Below, piece by piece: positions 23,898 to 36,829 of a stretch of 64,000 bases of DNA (position 1 is its first letter; the number at the start of each line of letters is the position of its first letter). The DNA lies in assembly GCA_963930655.1 (NCBI GenBank), contig OZ005607.1, positions 16,882,374 to 16,946,373 on the forward strand, given 5' to 3'. Under the pieces are notes generated by a model. The model made no database searches. It saw only the letters and a list, made by a program, of their open reading frames with translations, and was not told the DNA's origin. The DNA is from Myrica gale. Lineage: Eukaryota; Streptophyta; Magnoliopsida; Fagales; Myricaceae. The translations under genes and the position numbers were made by a program.

Positions 23898-26800
23898 AGA
23901 CAGGCCTATCAGGGGCATAACTGGGACGACCGAGAGCTGCACTCTTGGGCTGACCGAGAGCTGCACTCCCGGGATGAATAAGACCCAGGATGCCTGAGAC
24001 CTGGCTGGGATACCGAGTTGACTGAGACCTAGTTCCCGGGCCTAATGAGACCAGCAGTACCGGGAGTAGTGAGACCTGGCTCCAGGGATGACCAAGCCCT
24101 GTAGCCCGGGAAAGGTATAAACTGAGCCCTGTATCACCGGCTACAATGCCCTGGAGGGCTGGGGATACATACCCAGCTAAAATGCCTGTGGTATGTGGTC
24201 AAATGCCTTGTATGCTCGAGAATTTCGTTGGTATGGGCGGAATCTCCTTTCCTTTGCATGCTACGTTTTCCACATGTCTTAACCGTATGGTGTGCATTAA
24301 ATGACCTCTTATCACGGTTTACCTTATTCATTTTTCTCTCTCTTACCTGGCTGACTCTATGAAGCTTGCTATTGGTTCATATGTTGACTTGTTAAGTGCT
24401 AAAAGAGACGTCAGAGATGGGAATTGTGGTGGCAGAATATGTATGAGTATAACGTGATTTATAGAATCTCTCCGTTAGTTCTTGCTTGAGTTGTCGACTA
24501 AAAGAATAAGGAGAAAGAGTCATAAGGAGAGAGATACCACCTGACCAAAAGAGAAAGGAATTAAGAGTGACGTGAAAGACCTTGTGACCACGAAAGACTG
24601 ACCGAAGGGGAAAAGGAAGGTGAGCAAAAGAAAAAGGAAAGAGCTAGACCAAGGGAAAGAGAGAGAGAGAGAGAGAGGTAGTTCCGACATGTACCTTTTC
24701 TTGACCCCCCTCAACTTTTGTCTTTTCTTTCCTAACGTAGTGTCTTGCTGTTTAGGTGTTTTTATCCAAGAAAGCAGGACAATCGCTAAAGGTAAGGGTA
24801 TAGAGACTAAAATGGGTCTTGGGATGTTTCGGTGATGATAAAAGGAGGGTCACATTTGAAACGTTATATGGATATCTTGCTTGTTGAGATAGTGTTGCAC
24901 AAAGGATGTTAGAGATCTATAAGAGTCACAAGTTGCATGCATGCTTGACTGATCTTGTTGTTTTCCTTTATTTTAGTACACCTTGTTAAGAAGAAGCAAG
25001 ATGAAGTTGGTAGAAAATAATGGACGACAGTGCCCTATAACCGAATTTCTTAGAAAAGCCAAATAAGGCATAAGTGGTTGGACTTGCCTATTACAACATG
25101 TTGTACTTCTCGTTTCAGTTCTGATGACTTAAATGTTTGCTGCCTTCATATCTTCATATCTAAACATTGTTGTGATTATAGTGTTTCAGTTATATTTTAG
25201 AGTACATGAAGATCACTTGAAATGGAAAAATGAAGTTTTTTTTAGTGAAAAACCCTTGCTGTCCAAAATGTCCCCATGAAATCCTTATATTTTTGGCCTG
25301 AAAAATAGATAGGGGAGCCCAAATTTGAGTCCAAACCGAGTAAAAGTAGGGGCTCGAATCACAAAACCCGTGTAGCGGCCTAAATGGACTTTAGGCCCAA
25401 TAACCTCCAAATACGCCCAGTAAACCCTGTCACCTTAGGGATAGGCCCATTAGGGTCTACTAAGTCCCAAGAGGTCCTCACTCATGGATTTTAGTGAAGA
25501 GTTGATATTGATTTTACATTATTCAAATTAGAAGATAAAGGTTATTAATTTGCATCAAACATTTTAATACTTCTTTTAATATTCTAGCAAAGTTCAAGTA
25601 CTTTTTCTGCCAGATCTGTATATTCAGCATATGTAAGGTTGTGAATCTCATATTTTATGATGTGTCATATCACATACTCATATCATGGGTATGGGAAATC
25701 CGTTGACCGAAATGACCGGAATGACCAAAATGACCGAAACGAAACTTATACCCAGAGGTGGTCCTGAGATCGGGTGACAGTATCGTTCATAGTGGGATAG
25801 TGAAAGCCACCATTGAGAGAATAATGGTTGGTATCCCTAGGCGATGAACAATTATGCCTAACCGGGTCCTGGTGCCGGGGCACGACACATTCCCAGAGGA
25901 GAGGAGGGATGCACAACCTAGACTCTGGGGTTAAACAGAGCGCAGGTGGACACCTCTACCAGACCAGAAAGAGAAAGAAAGAAAGAAAAGGAAATGGCTG
26001 GGAAACAGATGCATTCATTTCTGCGTTGCATCGATCATACATCGTTATCATGTGTATTATTGGAGCTTATTTATTGTTTTTCTATGATTGTTGTTGTTTA
26101 TTTATTTCACACGACATGTTCCCTTTTCCCCCCCTTACAGAGTCAATAGGACTCACCGTTTATTTGTTTAAACTTTGGATGTTGATCCCTACATAGTAGT
26201 CGACATCGAGCAGACTTTGGATGTTGATCCCTACATAGTAGTTGTTAAAATATGGACTTTCATCACGAAATCTTTCGAGGTATCTTGGGGTACGAGCCCC
26301 AATGGTACTTCGAAGATCCACCCATATTGCCACTTTTCCAGGACTTTGGACTGGTCGATGTCGACTTGGCCCTCCTGACTGTAGTCCCTCCTCCACCTGC
26401 TCTACCAGCAGAGGGCATCAGAGCAAACGAGATTGTTGACCTAACCTCCGACACTGAGTCGAAGGTTGAGTAGACGTCAGTGGTAGGCACTTTTTGTTGG
26501 TTTAGGTAATTGTTTCATTAAGCCGTTTTCACAGATGTTGTATTACGGAAAGCTTTAGACAACTTCCACTTTTGTACTTACTTTCTCTTACTTTTATTTT
26601 CCTCATGAAGGATATTTTGTAAAAAAAAAATCTGTAATCCTAGTAGAACTGTTTATATATATATATATATATTTCTTTCCTTGTCATATGCCATATTTGA
26701 TAGGACAATTTTAAGGACAATTGCTTAAATATCATGTTTATTTTTATTTATTCAAGTCAGAGAATTTCTAACTTCTAGAATGATCTTAAAACACACTTTT

Positions 26801-26954
26801 TAAGTAAATATTTCCCGCTTAAACATTTTCCGCTACGCTTTTTCGAAGCCAATCAGCAAAACTTTAAAATATCAATTCGTGTCGTAATCTCCGCTTGTGT
26901 GCATACCATCACTATAGGTGAGCCTAGGGGTAAGTATTGGCACAGGGCGTGACA

Positions 26955-27432
26955 CCCCTACATGTATTTATATTTACAAACCGTTTGAGCTTGATGAAAA
27001 TGGGTGTGGTTCTGAAACTTGAAGCCTGTAGCGGGGCAGAGTGGCTGCTGGTTATTTTCAGCAACTAGTTTCTACTTTGGCTCTCCAATATAGTGTTGGT
27101 GTACGCCTCACTTAGTTTAGTTTAATTCGAGGAAATCTGGCCTCCCAAATAAACAAATATCATTTATTGATAAATTTCTTCTATAATAGAATTATTCAAT
27201 CATTATCTTCTATATGCTAACAAATAAAGAATTGTACAAATTAATGATTCTAGGGATAAATACATTTTTCACTCTTGAACTTTAGGACTTCTAGTAGGTA
27301 CGTAGAAGGCTAATTTTTGTTTTCTTTGAGCAATTGTGTGACTCCATATCCTGTTTAATTAATTGCAAAATCTGTGTAACCCGTAACTCCTTAAAAATCA
27401 CATAAATCTTCAAAATATATACACAAGTATTT
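26955..27432. other. No recognised gene
   Basis: AT-rich sequence between the LTR end and the truncated LINE. No open frame or repeat of note was recognised. Confidence 0.4.
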
Positions 27433-28590
27433 AATCAACCTTCGGTTGAGGCAATCTGTCAGATTCGTATTCCTCAGGAGGAGCAGCCCGATAGTGTGTT
27501 TTGGCCACAGGATCCCAAGGGAGAATTCTCTATTAAGTCAGCTTTTAGAATGATATCTAGAAACAGAACTTCTGACTTATCCCCACTGCAGCAGGGGCAA
27601 TGGATAGCTCTTTGGAAGCTGAAGATACATCAACGTCTAAAACTTTTACTATGGAAAATAGTGTGGGAAATCATACCAACTCGATGCAAAGTGGCGGAAA
27701 GGGTGGGTTCGAGTGCAACAATGGAGGTAGATCTGTTGTGCCCGCTATGTGGAATGGAGCGAGAAGACTTGCATCACCTCTTTTATACATGCCCTTATAT
27801 CAGAGCCATCTGGAGTGAGTCCCCGTGGCAATTGCAAATATCTCAGCTGCGGCATCAGTCAGTTCGAGATTGGGTGATTACCATTCTTCATCCGCACCAA
27901 CATCTTCATATTCTTCTGGAAGATCAGCATCGGTTCCAATTATATGCTACAAATGCTTTCGATCTAATGTGGGGGTCAAGGAATGCTGCGGTGCATGAAG
28001 GTAATCGATGTCAACCAGCTGAATTGTCTGCAAAGGTGGCCAGGGTAAGTAGGGAGCACTGGATGGCATGGTGCAAAATTTTGGTTCCAGTTCAACCTCA
28101 AATCTGGCTGTGTCCACCCACGGGGAGTGTAAAGGTCAATGTTGACGTCGTCATAAGAGAGCGATTCGCTGTGGCAGCAGTTATTATTAGAGATCACAAA
28201 GGAACCCTCAAGGGATTTGATACTTCTAGACTCAATGCTGTCGAACCAGTGGTGGGAGAGGAAGAGGCAATGCTGATGGGAGTAAAGCTGGCTCATAGGT
28301 TGGGATTCAGGGATATTATTGTAGAGGGGGACTCGAAAACAGTAGTTCAAGCAATTCATGCTTTTCCACAACTTCATGATTGGAAGATTCATCATGTAGT
28401 GCAGCAGGTGGATGACACTCTTCGAAAGTTTAAGACATGGAACGTGTGCCATATTAGTCGGGAGGTGAATGATGTTGTGCATCAATTAGCTCGTTGGGCC
28501 GCCATTGAGATAATCTCAGGAAGGAATCCCTGTAATATTGAGCATTTTCCTTTTTTCCCCTGGTTGTATTCTGGAACTGATCCACCATGA
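27433..28590 (+). CDS. LINE ORF2 C-terminal fragment: zinc-binding and RNase H-like domains
   Basis: The frame is open from about 27433 with no ATG; it is the 5'-truncated tail of an L1-type ORF2. Counting residues from the Val at 27496: the zinc-binding reverse-transcriptase tail (zf-RVT) is at about 8-110, with C82, C85, H93/H94 and C99. The plant RNase H-like domain (RVT_3) is at about 212-338, with KVNVD (D217), EEE at 255-257 and VEGDS (D279). The last catalytic Asp, expected in the REVND..H.LA stretch near 322-331, is replaced by His. The poly-A end lies near 28655-28660. The reverse transcriptase itself and ORF1 are absent, so the copy is dead on arrival, but its frame is clean over 380 codons, implying fairly recent insertion. 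Confidence 0.9.
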   Translation, partial: NQPSVEAICQIRIPQEEQPDSVFWPQDPKGEFSIKSAFRMISRNRTSDLSPLQQGQWIALWKLKIHQRLKLLLWKIVWEIIPTRCKVAERVGSSATMEVDLLCPLCGMEREDLHHLFYTCPYIRAIWSESPWQLQISQLRHQSVRDWVITILHPHQHLHILLEDQHRFQLYATNAFDLMWGSRNAAVHEGNRCQPAELSAKVARVSREHWMAWCKILVPVQPQIWLCPPTGSVKVNVDVVIRERFAVAAVIIRDHKGTLKGFDTSRLNAVEPVVGEEEAMLMGVKLAHRLGFRDIIVEGDSKTVVQAIHAFPQLHDWKIHHVVQQVDDTLRKFKTWNVCHISREVNDVVHQLARWAAIEIISGRNPCNIEHFPFFPWLYSGTDPP

Positions 28591-28866
28591 GTTTTATCCT
28601 CAGGGTGTTTTGTTTTTGTTTTTTTCCTTCAATAAGACTGTCTGTTTTGATAATAAAAAAAGTATATAATGATATATAATAGAGGTACTTATAAATAGTT
28701 CTAGACTATTTGGAGCTAGCGTTGATATTTTAGGCCAATCGAGTGGTTGTGCTTACTAGTCCGAGAAAATAGAAACCAGCAAACAGAGCAAGATGGATGT
28801 GATACAAGTCCTGCAGCTGGTATTAGGGAAGACTCTTGCTTGCTTGGTAAGTGATGGACGATAATG

Positions 28867-29207
28867 TGTCTGACCCAGCCCAACTATAGTCTCTCCCAAG
28901 TCTATAGGCGTATCCAAGGCCCCCAACCCAGGCACATGAATTTATACCTCCATGCTTTCCCACTCAAATATTCAAACCTACGAAGTTCCTTTCCCCCTTA
29001 TATTTTCCCGCTCAAATATTCAAAGGGTCTAAGACCCCCTTTAGGACTCTAACCTCTTCATATATAAATAGGCAAACACTCCCCTTTATATTTCCTCATG
29101 CACTAATTGCTCTTCTTAGACTTAAATATTCTTGAGATCTAACTTAGGCATCGGAATCTCCGGATCCGACACCGTCCCCTCTTCTTGTTCATTTTCAGGC
29201 ATCATCA
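28867..29207 (+). mobile_element. Probable 5' LTR of a Tat-type gypsy element
   Basis: A region with a TATA-like 'catatataaatagg' near 29056 ends just before a primer-binding-like sequence (TTGGTGCCGTCTGTGGGAA, about 29212-29230), a wording usual at the start of plant Tat/Retand-group gypsy elements. The LTR start (TGTCTGACCC) is chosen by eye. There is no second LTR to confirm it. Confidence 0.5.
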
Positions 29208-30630
29208 GTTGGTGCCGTCTGTGGGAATTTCTCGAGAAAAGCACCTTTACTCTTGTCGACACTTTTACTCTTGTCGTAACAATTTTCACAGTGTTACTTT
29301 GCACCTTTCCCTCATCATAATGACTTCTCCCATCGGAATACCAAACAACAAGCAACCACTCACCCCAAACAATGAGCTTGTTTCTAAAACCACAGTATGA
29401 TAAACTCGGACGTCGCCCCCAACAATGACACGCTACTCGCCGACTTAGCTCAAACCATGGAGAATCTCATTCATCAAATTAACACGATCCAACAAGCTAA
29501 GACGCCTCTATCTCCTCCACAATCACACATGTCTCAGTAACATGAGGGAACTACTGACAACAACTAGATTCAGCCATCTCCTTCCAGGCAAGGCGAAGCA
29601 AGCGATTGGTGGGCCACCTTCCATGAACAGATCGCCTAGCAGGCAAAGCAAATTTGGCTCCTACAATAAAAGTTAGGCAAAACAGAGAACCTCAAAGTCC
29701 ACGACTCCTCCACCTTAGCAAACGTGGGTTGTTCCTCGTTCACAACGAAAGTACTTGCATGCTCCCTGCCTCCACGCTTCCGACCACCCCAGATCGATCT
29801 GTTCGATGGCGCTGGAGATCCCAGCGACCACCTGGAAAACTTCAATCTGCACATGCACGTCTAGTCATATGCAGACCCCATCCTCTGCAGGGCTTTCACG
29901 CTGACTCTTAAAGGATCGGCACAACGGTGGTTTTTTAGTCTACCGACTGGAACCATAGCTAACTTTGACAGCCTCAGCACGCAGTTCCTGAACCACTTCA
30001 TATCCAATCGACAGGTCAAACGTTCAGCCTCTTACATGTCAGCGTCAAGCAAAACCCTAAGCAAAGCCTACACAGCTACATAACGCTCTTCAATAGGCAG
30101 GTCGTCACAGTCTCTCATACTACTGATGAGGTCAAGCTTATGGCTTTAACCACAGGCCTCCTGCCGAGCAACTTCCTTAAAACCCTCATGATGAAAGTCT
30201 CAACCAATTTTGCAGATGTCATGACGAAAGCGCAGAAACACATAGATTTCAAGACATGTTCGCTGCATGTCTCCATTCCACACCTCCCGACCAACAGGGA
30301 GAGAATCGACAAGGACCGCTCGCCACGACCCATCCAGTGCGATTAGCCACCTCCTGGAGAGAATCGACAAGGACTGCTGCCACTCCTATTTCCACCAAGT
30401 CCACCCCCACCTTTGCCGCGGCCACCTCACCTTTGCCGCCCATTCTTAGTATTATGTATACCTTCTTAGTTAGCAATAACCGACAGATTCTAGCTTGTAG
30501 AATGTTGCCACAACAGAGATATGGCTGGTCATTTATATACAGTACAGTATAGTTGGATAAATTTCCACGACCACCTGCACAATTAATGAAGGGTTCTCGG
30601 AGAATTGGCAACGGATTAATGCGCTTCATA
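29208..30630 (+). pseudogene. Tat-type Ty3/gypsy gag remnant
   Basis: After the primer-binding region, an ATG at 29320 opens a gag-like frame that is quickly broken. A decayed retrotransposon gag domain is then readable in shifting frames. At 29400-29540 it shows NDTLLADLAQTMENLIHQI. At 29780-30245 it shows PPQIDLFDGAGDPSDHLENF, CRAFTLTLKGSAQRWFFSLP, and LMALTTGLLPSNFLKTLMMKV. Stops and frameshifts are frequent. A 19-bp word (ggagagaatcgacaaggac) is repeated at 30298 and 30356. Protease, reverse transcriptase and integrase are absent, so the element is truncated at its 3' side. Confidence 0.75.
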
Positions 30631-31864
30631 GATAAGTGGAAACGTCAAACATAAATTACTCAATTCTTTCTCAAAACCGGAGACGTAATTTCTTCGCGAA
30701 GAAATTGAAAAAAATAAGTATTGAGTCTGCAGCCTGCTAGCTGAATTTCCTACAATCTCTCCAAGAGGAAGTTTCTCGGTCCCTAGTACTATGGAAACAA
30801 AATTTCGTACCCGGTCATAGAATTAATTTCTTAAAGACTAGAAATTAACTCATTTATCTCTAAATAAATATTGCAATGTCTTTCTTATAGGAAATGTTTT
30901 AAGTCGAATAATTTCACATCAAGTCTTATACCCACCAAAAAATTTTGTGATCATTGTGAGAGAAAAAACAATTCTACTAAAAATATCCGTACGGTAAAGC
31001 ATATTTTGTGACCATTATTAGCATGCATGTTTAACTTAAAAATATGTTTAGAAGTTATAATTCAAGAACCATTGGATTTCACTGTAATATTTATGATATC
31101 ATGCAATTGAAGCAAGAAAAGAATCAAGGGATCCCAATATAATGTAGGATATATACTCGTATGGAAATTAGCTAATCATGATTGTTTAACCAAATCTGAT
31201 AAAATTATTATCCGTAATCCCCTGCTGCAAACAGGTATAGCATGCAGTCGAAGAAAGAAAATAATCAAACGAACATGTACGTGGATGGTTATATGTTTCT
31301 CTAATAATGCTCTTAATTCTCTCTTAGCATTTGATATTACTTGACAGTAAGAGAAGAAAGACAATGTAAAAACTTAGTAATTAGATAATTGTAAATTTCA
31401 TTCCAAATATGATTGAATTATAATTAGTTTGAGATATCTGGTCATGACTCATGAGAACCATTCAACACGCGCATGGCTTATGGACTTCAGTAGTTTCTGT
31501 CTTTGACCAACAAAGAAGACATGCTTAATTAATACAAGTCCTTAACTACACCTACCTGGTTCCCAAGCTGTAGCACAGAGAAGCTCAGTGGACTTCCACT
31601 TGGGAACTTCATCTCCTTTTGTGAAGACCGAAACGATGGAGGCCTTTGAGGATTCGGGCTATGTGCATGCGTAGCATTTCGAATATTCCCTCGAAAGTCA
31701 TTGTGAATCTTAAAAGCCAATTAATTGATATATTACTAGAAAATAGGACCATTTAACAAGCGCATGACATCAGCACTTGTGTTTGACCAACTCAGAAGAC
31801 ATGCCTCGCCTAATGTAGCTGGTCCTTAACTACGATCCTAGTGATGAATATAAAGGATTAATTG
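30631..31864. other. No gene; AT-rich spacer with a palindrome and a decayed direct repeat
   Basis: A perfect 20-bp palindrome centred on TTCGCGAA lies at 30687-30706. Two related segments, about 31445-31552 and 31738-31834, share the order 'cgcgcatg', 'tttgaccaac', 'agaagacatgc', 'gtccttaactac', an old duplication of about 290-bp offset. Near 31842 a TGATGAATATAAAGG word may be the start of the LTR of the surrounding copia element. Confidence 0.45.
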
Positions 31865-34458
31865 TGATAGTTTATGCGGAATTAAACTATAAACAAACAA
31901 CATGTTTTCAACAAAACATCAACCAGGATTATAATTACAATTTTGGATTCGATTCCATACCTGACACAGGAATTTAGGAACGCACAAACCTTAAGCCGTT
32001 TTACGACCCAATCCAAAGATCCAACAATTCAGAATAACAACTCAGATGTGTTGCTTCCTAAGGGATTTATGTCACTCTCTCATTTTTGGGATTTCCCTAA
32101 TAGGTTCTGATGATCAACCCCTTGAATATAAAAATTATATTTATAGGTCTTGGGAAACCCTAGAGAGAGCATAAGACATATGATCCTTAGGGATAATGAA
32201 GAAACAAATAAACTTTTGCTTAGAGAGATGAATTTCATGTCTAAAGGGTAGAAACCATTTCTTGGAATTTACCATGCTAAATCTAGCCAATATCCTATCA
32301 ATATAATTGACATACATGAGACTCCCTACAGCTGAAGCATAATGGCAGTTACTCATCTTCTCTCTTTCTTCAGGTGTTTTTGGACACATTTGCTTAGAGA
32401 GATGAATTCCATGTCTAAAGGGTACATCATTCCCAATGAGTAGTGTGTCATCCATATAAAGAACCAAAAAGGTAATAGCACTCCCACTAACCTTCTTGTA
32501 GACACAAATTTCATCCATGTTTTGTGAGAAACCAAACATTTTGATTGACTCGTCAAAACGGATGTTCCAACAACGTGATGCTTGTTTTAGGCCATAAATG
32601 GATTTCTCCAATTTGCACACTTTCGATTCATTTTCTTGAGATATGAAACCTTCTGGCTAGTCCATATAAATTTCTTCATGGATGTACCAATTCAAAAATG
32701 CGGTTTTCACATCCATCTGTCATATCTCATAATCATAGTATGCCGCAATTGCCAATAGAATCCTTATAGACTTTAGCATGGCTATAGGTTAAAAGGTTTC
32801 CTCGTAATCAATAACAGCCTTTTGAGTATACCCTTTTGGCAGTAGCCTAGCTTTAAAGGTCTACCTTTTCTGTTGGTCCAAGTTTCCTATTGTAGACCCA
32901 TTTGCAACCTATAGGCTTAATGTCTTCTGGTTTTTCTACCAAGGTCCATACCTTGTTGGAATACATGGAGTTCATCTCTGATTCTATGGCCACGTGCCAA
33001 TGTTCAGCATCTTTATCTTTCACAGCCTCTGTATAATCACAAGGATTAATCTCTAGTCTCTCAGATTCCATTTGATAAATCTAATTTAACAAATTGAATT
33101 TTACTGAAGGTCTTCTAATCCTTTTACTACGACGAGGCTCCTGTGTCTCAACAGGTTCAGATTGATCATTGGGAACAACCACTTGATCCTCATTGTTCTC
33201 ATTTTGCTCATTCACTTTACTATCTCTTTGCCCATCAAGAGCAAGTCTACTCTCAGTTTCATTCAAACTATAATCCTCTTCAAGAAAAATAATATTTCTG
33301 CTAACAAACACTTTGTTTTCATTATGATTATAAAAGTATAAATCACTAGTCAATTTGGGATAGCCTACAAATAGGCATCTATCAGTCCTTGATCCCAACT
33401 TATCCACATTAAACCTTTTAACATGAGCTGGACAACCCTGTATCTTAAAATGATTAAGACTTCTTGCCAGTCCATAACTCATATGGGATATTAGGAACTG
33501 ATTTTGTAGGGATCCTGTTTAACAAGTAAACAGCAGTCTCCAAAGCATGTCCCCAACATGATATGGGCAATTCAGATATGCTCATCATGGAACGAACCAT
33601 ATCCAATAGGGTTCTATTCCTTCTCTCTACAACATCATTGTGTTGTGGTGTGCCTAGTGATGTGAGTTGAGATATTATTCCATGATTTTTAAGAAAAACT
33701 TTAAAATCATCTAAGAGGTATTTTCCACCACTATCGGAGCAAATCATTTTAATGGACTTTCCAATTTATTTCTCAACTTCATTGTGGAATTCCTTGAACT
33801 TTTCAAAAGATTCTGATTTATGCTTCATCAGGTATAGATAACCATACATGGAAGAATCATCAATGAAAGTAATCCTAATACTTCATATGTGAACCTAACG
33901 CTCTGATACCACTGATAGTTTATGCAAAATTAAACTATAAACAAACAACATGTTTTCAACAAAACATTAACCAAGATTATGATTACAATTTCATATTTGA
34001 TTTCATACCTGACACGGGAATTTAGGAACCTAGTAACCTTAAGCCAATCCAAAGCTCCAACAATTCAGAACAGCAACTCAGATGTGTTGCCTCCTAAGGG
34101 ATTTATGTCACTCTCTCGTTTTTGGGATTTCGCTAATAGGTTCTAATGGTCAACCCCTTTAATATAACAATTATATTTATGGCCTTGGGAAACCCTAGAG
34201 GGAGCATGAGACATAGGATCCTTAGGGATCTCAAATTCCACCCGTAGGATAAAACTGAAGAACTCTTCTTCTAATACAATTAAGACTTCTACTAATTATA
34301 ATCAAGTCCATCAACATATTCTAATTGACCCTAGAATTTGGGATTATTGCAAATATGCCCCTTTACTTACAATTAATTCATTGCACCAAACTATATTCCA
34401 TATGAGATATTAGGACTAATTTAATTAATTTGGTTATCGAGGGCACATAATTCTAACA
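31865..34458 (-). mobile_element. Ty1/copia deletion derivative with both LTRs
   Basis: On the minus strand the 5' LTR is 34458-33913 (TGTTAGAATTATG to AACTATCA), followed by a primer-binding site TGGTATCAGAGCG (33911-33899) that pairs with initiator tRNA-Met. The 3' LTR survives only as its last part, 32196-31865, which matches the end of the 5' LTR. Flanks AATTG (31860-31864) and ACTTG (34459-34463) look like a target duplication with one change. Gag, protease and the integrase N-terminus are missing between the primer site and 33747. RNase H and the polypurine tract are missing before the 3' LTR fragment. Confidence 0.85.
32197..33898 (-). pseudogene. Copia pol remnant: integrase core, post-integrase, partial reverse transcriptase
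   Basis: On the minus strand: 33747-33454 is the integrase core ([31 protein letters not shown]). 33482-33081 is the post-integrase linker, with GCPAHVKR and CLFVGYPK and an RRSKRIRRPS basic end. 33071-32853 is the reverse-transcriptase N-terminus (W..A...E...M..N.VWTLV). 32620-32141 is the palm, with KSIYGLKQASRCWN and LYMDDTLLIGND. In the palm the catalytic pair is intact (MDD), but sequence after LLIGND is rejoined out of order, and a PFRH.IHLSKQ segment appears twice (about 32421-32389 and 32243-32211). Reading frames are interrupted in at least three places. Confidence 0.85.
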
Positions 34459-34463
34459 ACTTG

Positions 34464-35608
34464 AACGTTCCAGATTCAAGCTCAAGCTTCACATATTCCA
34501 GAAGCTTAATACAGTTTTGTAACAGTTTGTTTTATTCTGTTACTTAGTCAGTTATTGTAATATGTATAGCACTGAGACATTTGTGTATATATAAATAGAT
34601 ATACTGATCATTGAATAAAATAAGTCCATACAATTAACTCTCAACATTTTCTTATACTCTGCCATTATTAACATTGTATCAGAGCACAAAACCTTCTTTG
34701 CACAACTCTGATTTTTCACTTCAAATACCAGAATGACCAATCGGAGGATAATCAACGACCCTACCAATCCTTAATACCTAGACCATGAAGATATCTCATC
34801 TACCATTTTAGTTTCTCAACCACTGATCAGCGGAGAAAACTTTAAAGCATGGAGAAGAGCAATGACGATATAACCATCAACCAACACGCAAATGTGATCC
34901 GGCATGTAATTATGGAGTTATAAATCCTTGATGGATTATCACCATCAAGAACAAATAATTCCATTTTTGACTGGACTGAATGATTCTTACTCTGCAACCC
35001 GTGAACTACTCTTGTTGTTAGAACCATTGTCTTCTCTTAATAAGGTGTATGCTATAGTGCTCACCCAAGAAAGACAGAAGTTATTTTCTATTCCATCTGA
35101 AGTGGAGACTGAAGCTTTTGCTATGCTGAATCGATATCAGCCATATCGTGGACAACAACAAAAATTTTAGAAGAGAGAAAGGTCAATTTGCAGTCACAGT
35201 GGAATGACCTGCCACTCCATCGACAAATGTTACAAACTTCATGGATATCCTCCCGGATATAAGCCTGGAAAACCTCAACCGAGATCAGCAAACCAAGTTT
35301 ATGGTTATTTTTCAGAAACTTCTTCTACAGCTGGAGATGATGCTCCAGTACAACCTTAATTTCCATTTTCTCAGGAGCAGTGTAACCAATTACTCCAACT
35401 CCTTCATTCTCAAGGAGATAAAACCCCTCCACATCAGGCCAATGTCATACATTCTCTTCCAAATGATTGAATTTTCCAGGACCGATCCTCTTGGAAGATG
35501 ATTGAATTGTGTGAAGCATGAAAAGGCTTGTATCATTTTGTACAACCTTATTCATATGCTTCTTTACAATCAATCAAACCTTATGCTATTGTTCGTACTA
35601 TTGATTTA
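34464..35608 (+). pseudogene. Ty1/copia 5' LTR end and gag, left part of a split element
   Basis: An LTR end with a TATA-like 'tatatataaatag' (about 34583) reaches 'attaaca' at 34673, followed by a primer-binding site TTGTATCAGAGC (34674-34685). A gag frame begins near 34732 (MTNRRI), with gaps and stops. It then shows FLTGLNDSYSATRELLL and VLTQERQKLF, and a zinc knuckle with CYKLHGYPPGYKPGKP (about 35190-35275). The coding sequence reaches a TATGCTATTGTTCGTACTATT stretch just before the LTR insertion at 35609 and resumes at 49253 in the same frame. This is the host of the SIRE-like solo LTR. Confidence 0.8.
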
Positions 35609-36349
35609 TGTTAGCACAAGGTTGTTTTGCAAACAATTCATAAATGATTTTGATGATAACAAAATATTCTAAGTTTCAAAGGCTTTTAGATTTTAGCTTG
35701 TCAATCCACAATTATCATGTTGTACTTCAAAATGATTGAAGTTTTCTATCTAAATGTGCATAAATAGTTTTTTGAACACCATTACACATAATAATAAAAT
35801 CAATTTTTCAGGATTTGCCTGGGAAGCCAAGGTAGAAAAATTTGACGGGCATCTAGGGCAGTATTTGCCTGGGAAGCCAGGAAAGTAAAGCCTGCCAGGG
35901 CATTCAAGGTGTGCCAGAGGATCCAAGTGCGCCAGGTGTGAGACCCCAAACTTTGCTTTTGCTATTTTCCTATGTATTTGTTTTGATTTAACTTATGGGG
36001 CCATATTTTTGGCCAATATATGACTTAAGTTTAATCTTTATGGTACATTAACTTATTATGAAATTTTATTCAAGAATTTTTCTTTAAATAATTTCTTTTT
36101 CATTGTGAAAGTTTTTAGTACAAGTTTAAATTCTTTTTTCCTAAGAGCCGAAATTTGCTAGGTAAATTTCTTTTATGGACTTGTATTTTTCCATTGCTCT
36201 TATTATATTCCATAATCCCTGAAATTAAATTATGAAGAGAAATTGATATATTATGGCCGAAATTATCTAAGTAGAAAATCATGAAATGTATGTTAAGCAT
36301 TTAAATATTTTGTATCTTATAATAGGTAGCTTAAAATATCATTAGAGAT

Positions 36350-36680
36350 ATTAAGTGATAAGTTACTAGATATATAAAATAGCTTGATAAAGAATTTAAT
36401 TGATAAGTGAGTGTGCTTATCATAGTGCTAAGTTATAGGATAGTTTGATAAGGAAATAAAAGAGGAGTTAATGTGCTTATCATAGTGATAAGTTATTGTG
36501 TTTATCATAAAGATAAGTTAGTGTGTTTATTAAGGAAAAATGTTAGTGAGCTTATAATAGTGATAAGCTAATGTATTTATAAAGGAGATAAGCTATTGTG
36601 TTTATAAAGATAAGTTGATATGTTTGTGGATGATAAACTAATGTACATATATTAGAGATAAGTCAAATTGCATATGTGAT
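36350..36680. promoter_or_regulatory. Cluster of GATAAG/CTTATC motifs in the LTR
   Basis: About a dozen GATAAG or CTTATC words occur in 330 bp, several as inverted pairs (for example CTTATCATAGTGATAAG). The same cluster recurs in the 3' LTR (about 43210-43550) and, diverged, in the solo LTR (10980-11240). GATAAG is the I-box/GATA-factor core of plant promoters. Regulatory use here is inferred from density and retention only. Confidence 0.5.
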
Positions 36681-36829
36681 AAGTGATAGATGAAATGAAA
36701 ATAAAATGAAAAAAAAAGAGATAAAATGAATCAATGGTAAGAGAGGGGTTTACGTGATAGACAAGAAGATGAAGTTGAAGTTACTTTTGGGTGAATGACT
36801 TATGGAGACAAGGAATTAAATGCAATTAA

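Larger units (their letters stand above)
20642..26954 (+). mobile_element. Large gypsy-type LTR, split by a solo LTR
   Basis: The start is TGTAACACCCCTCCC and the end GGGCGTGACA at 26954. Without the inner insertion its length is about 3.3 kb. Degenerate 30-bp repeats with CCGGGA and 'gagacctggct' fill 23921-24130. A block resembling the 'gcacaacc..gactctgggg' module of the other LTRs lies near 25910, and a GAGTC/GACTC hairpin at 26140-26154. (GA)n at 24655-24676 and (TA)n near 26655 are microsatellites. No target duplication or primer-binding site was found at the outer ends, so solo LTR versus truncated element is open. Confidence 0.65.

Noticed and set aside
20637-26959. Target duplication around the outer LTR 20642-26954
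   Set aside because: The 5 bases on each side (CAGAA and CCCCT) do not match; the LTR may be part of a truncated element.
27976-28485. 169-residue minus-strand frame
   Set aside because: Shadow of the LINE frame on the + strand, which carries the recognisable domains.
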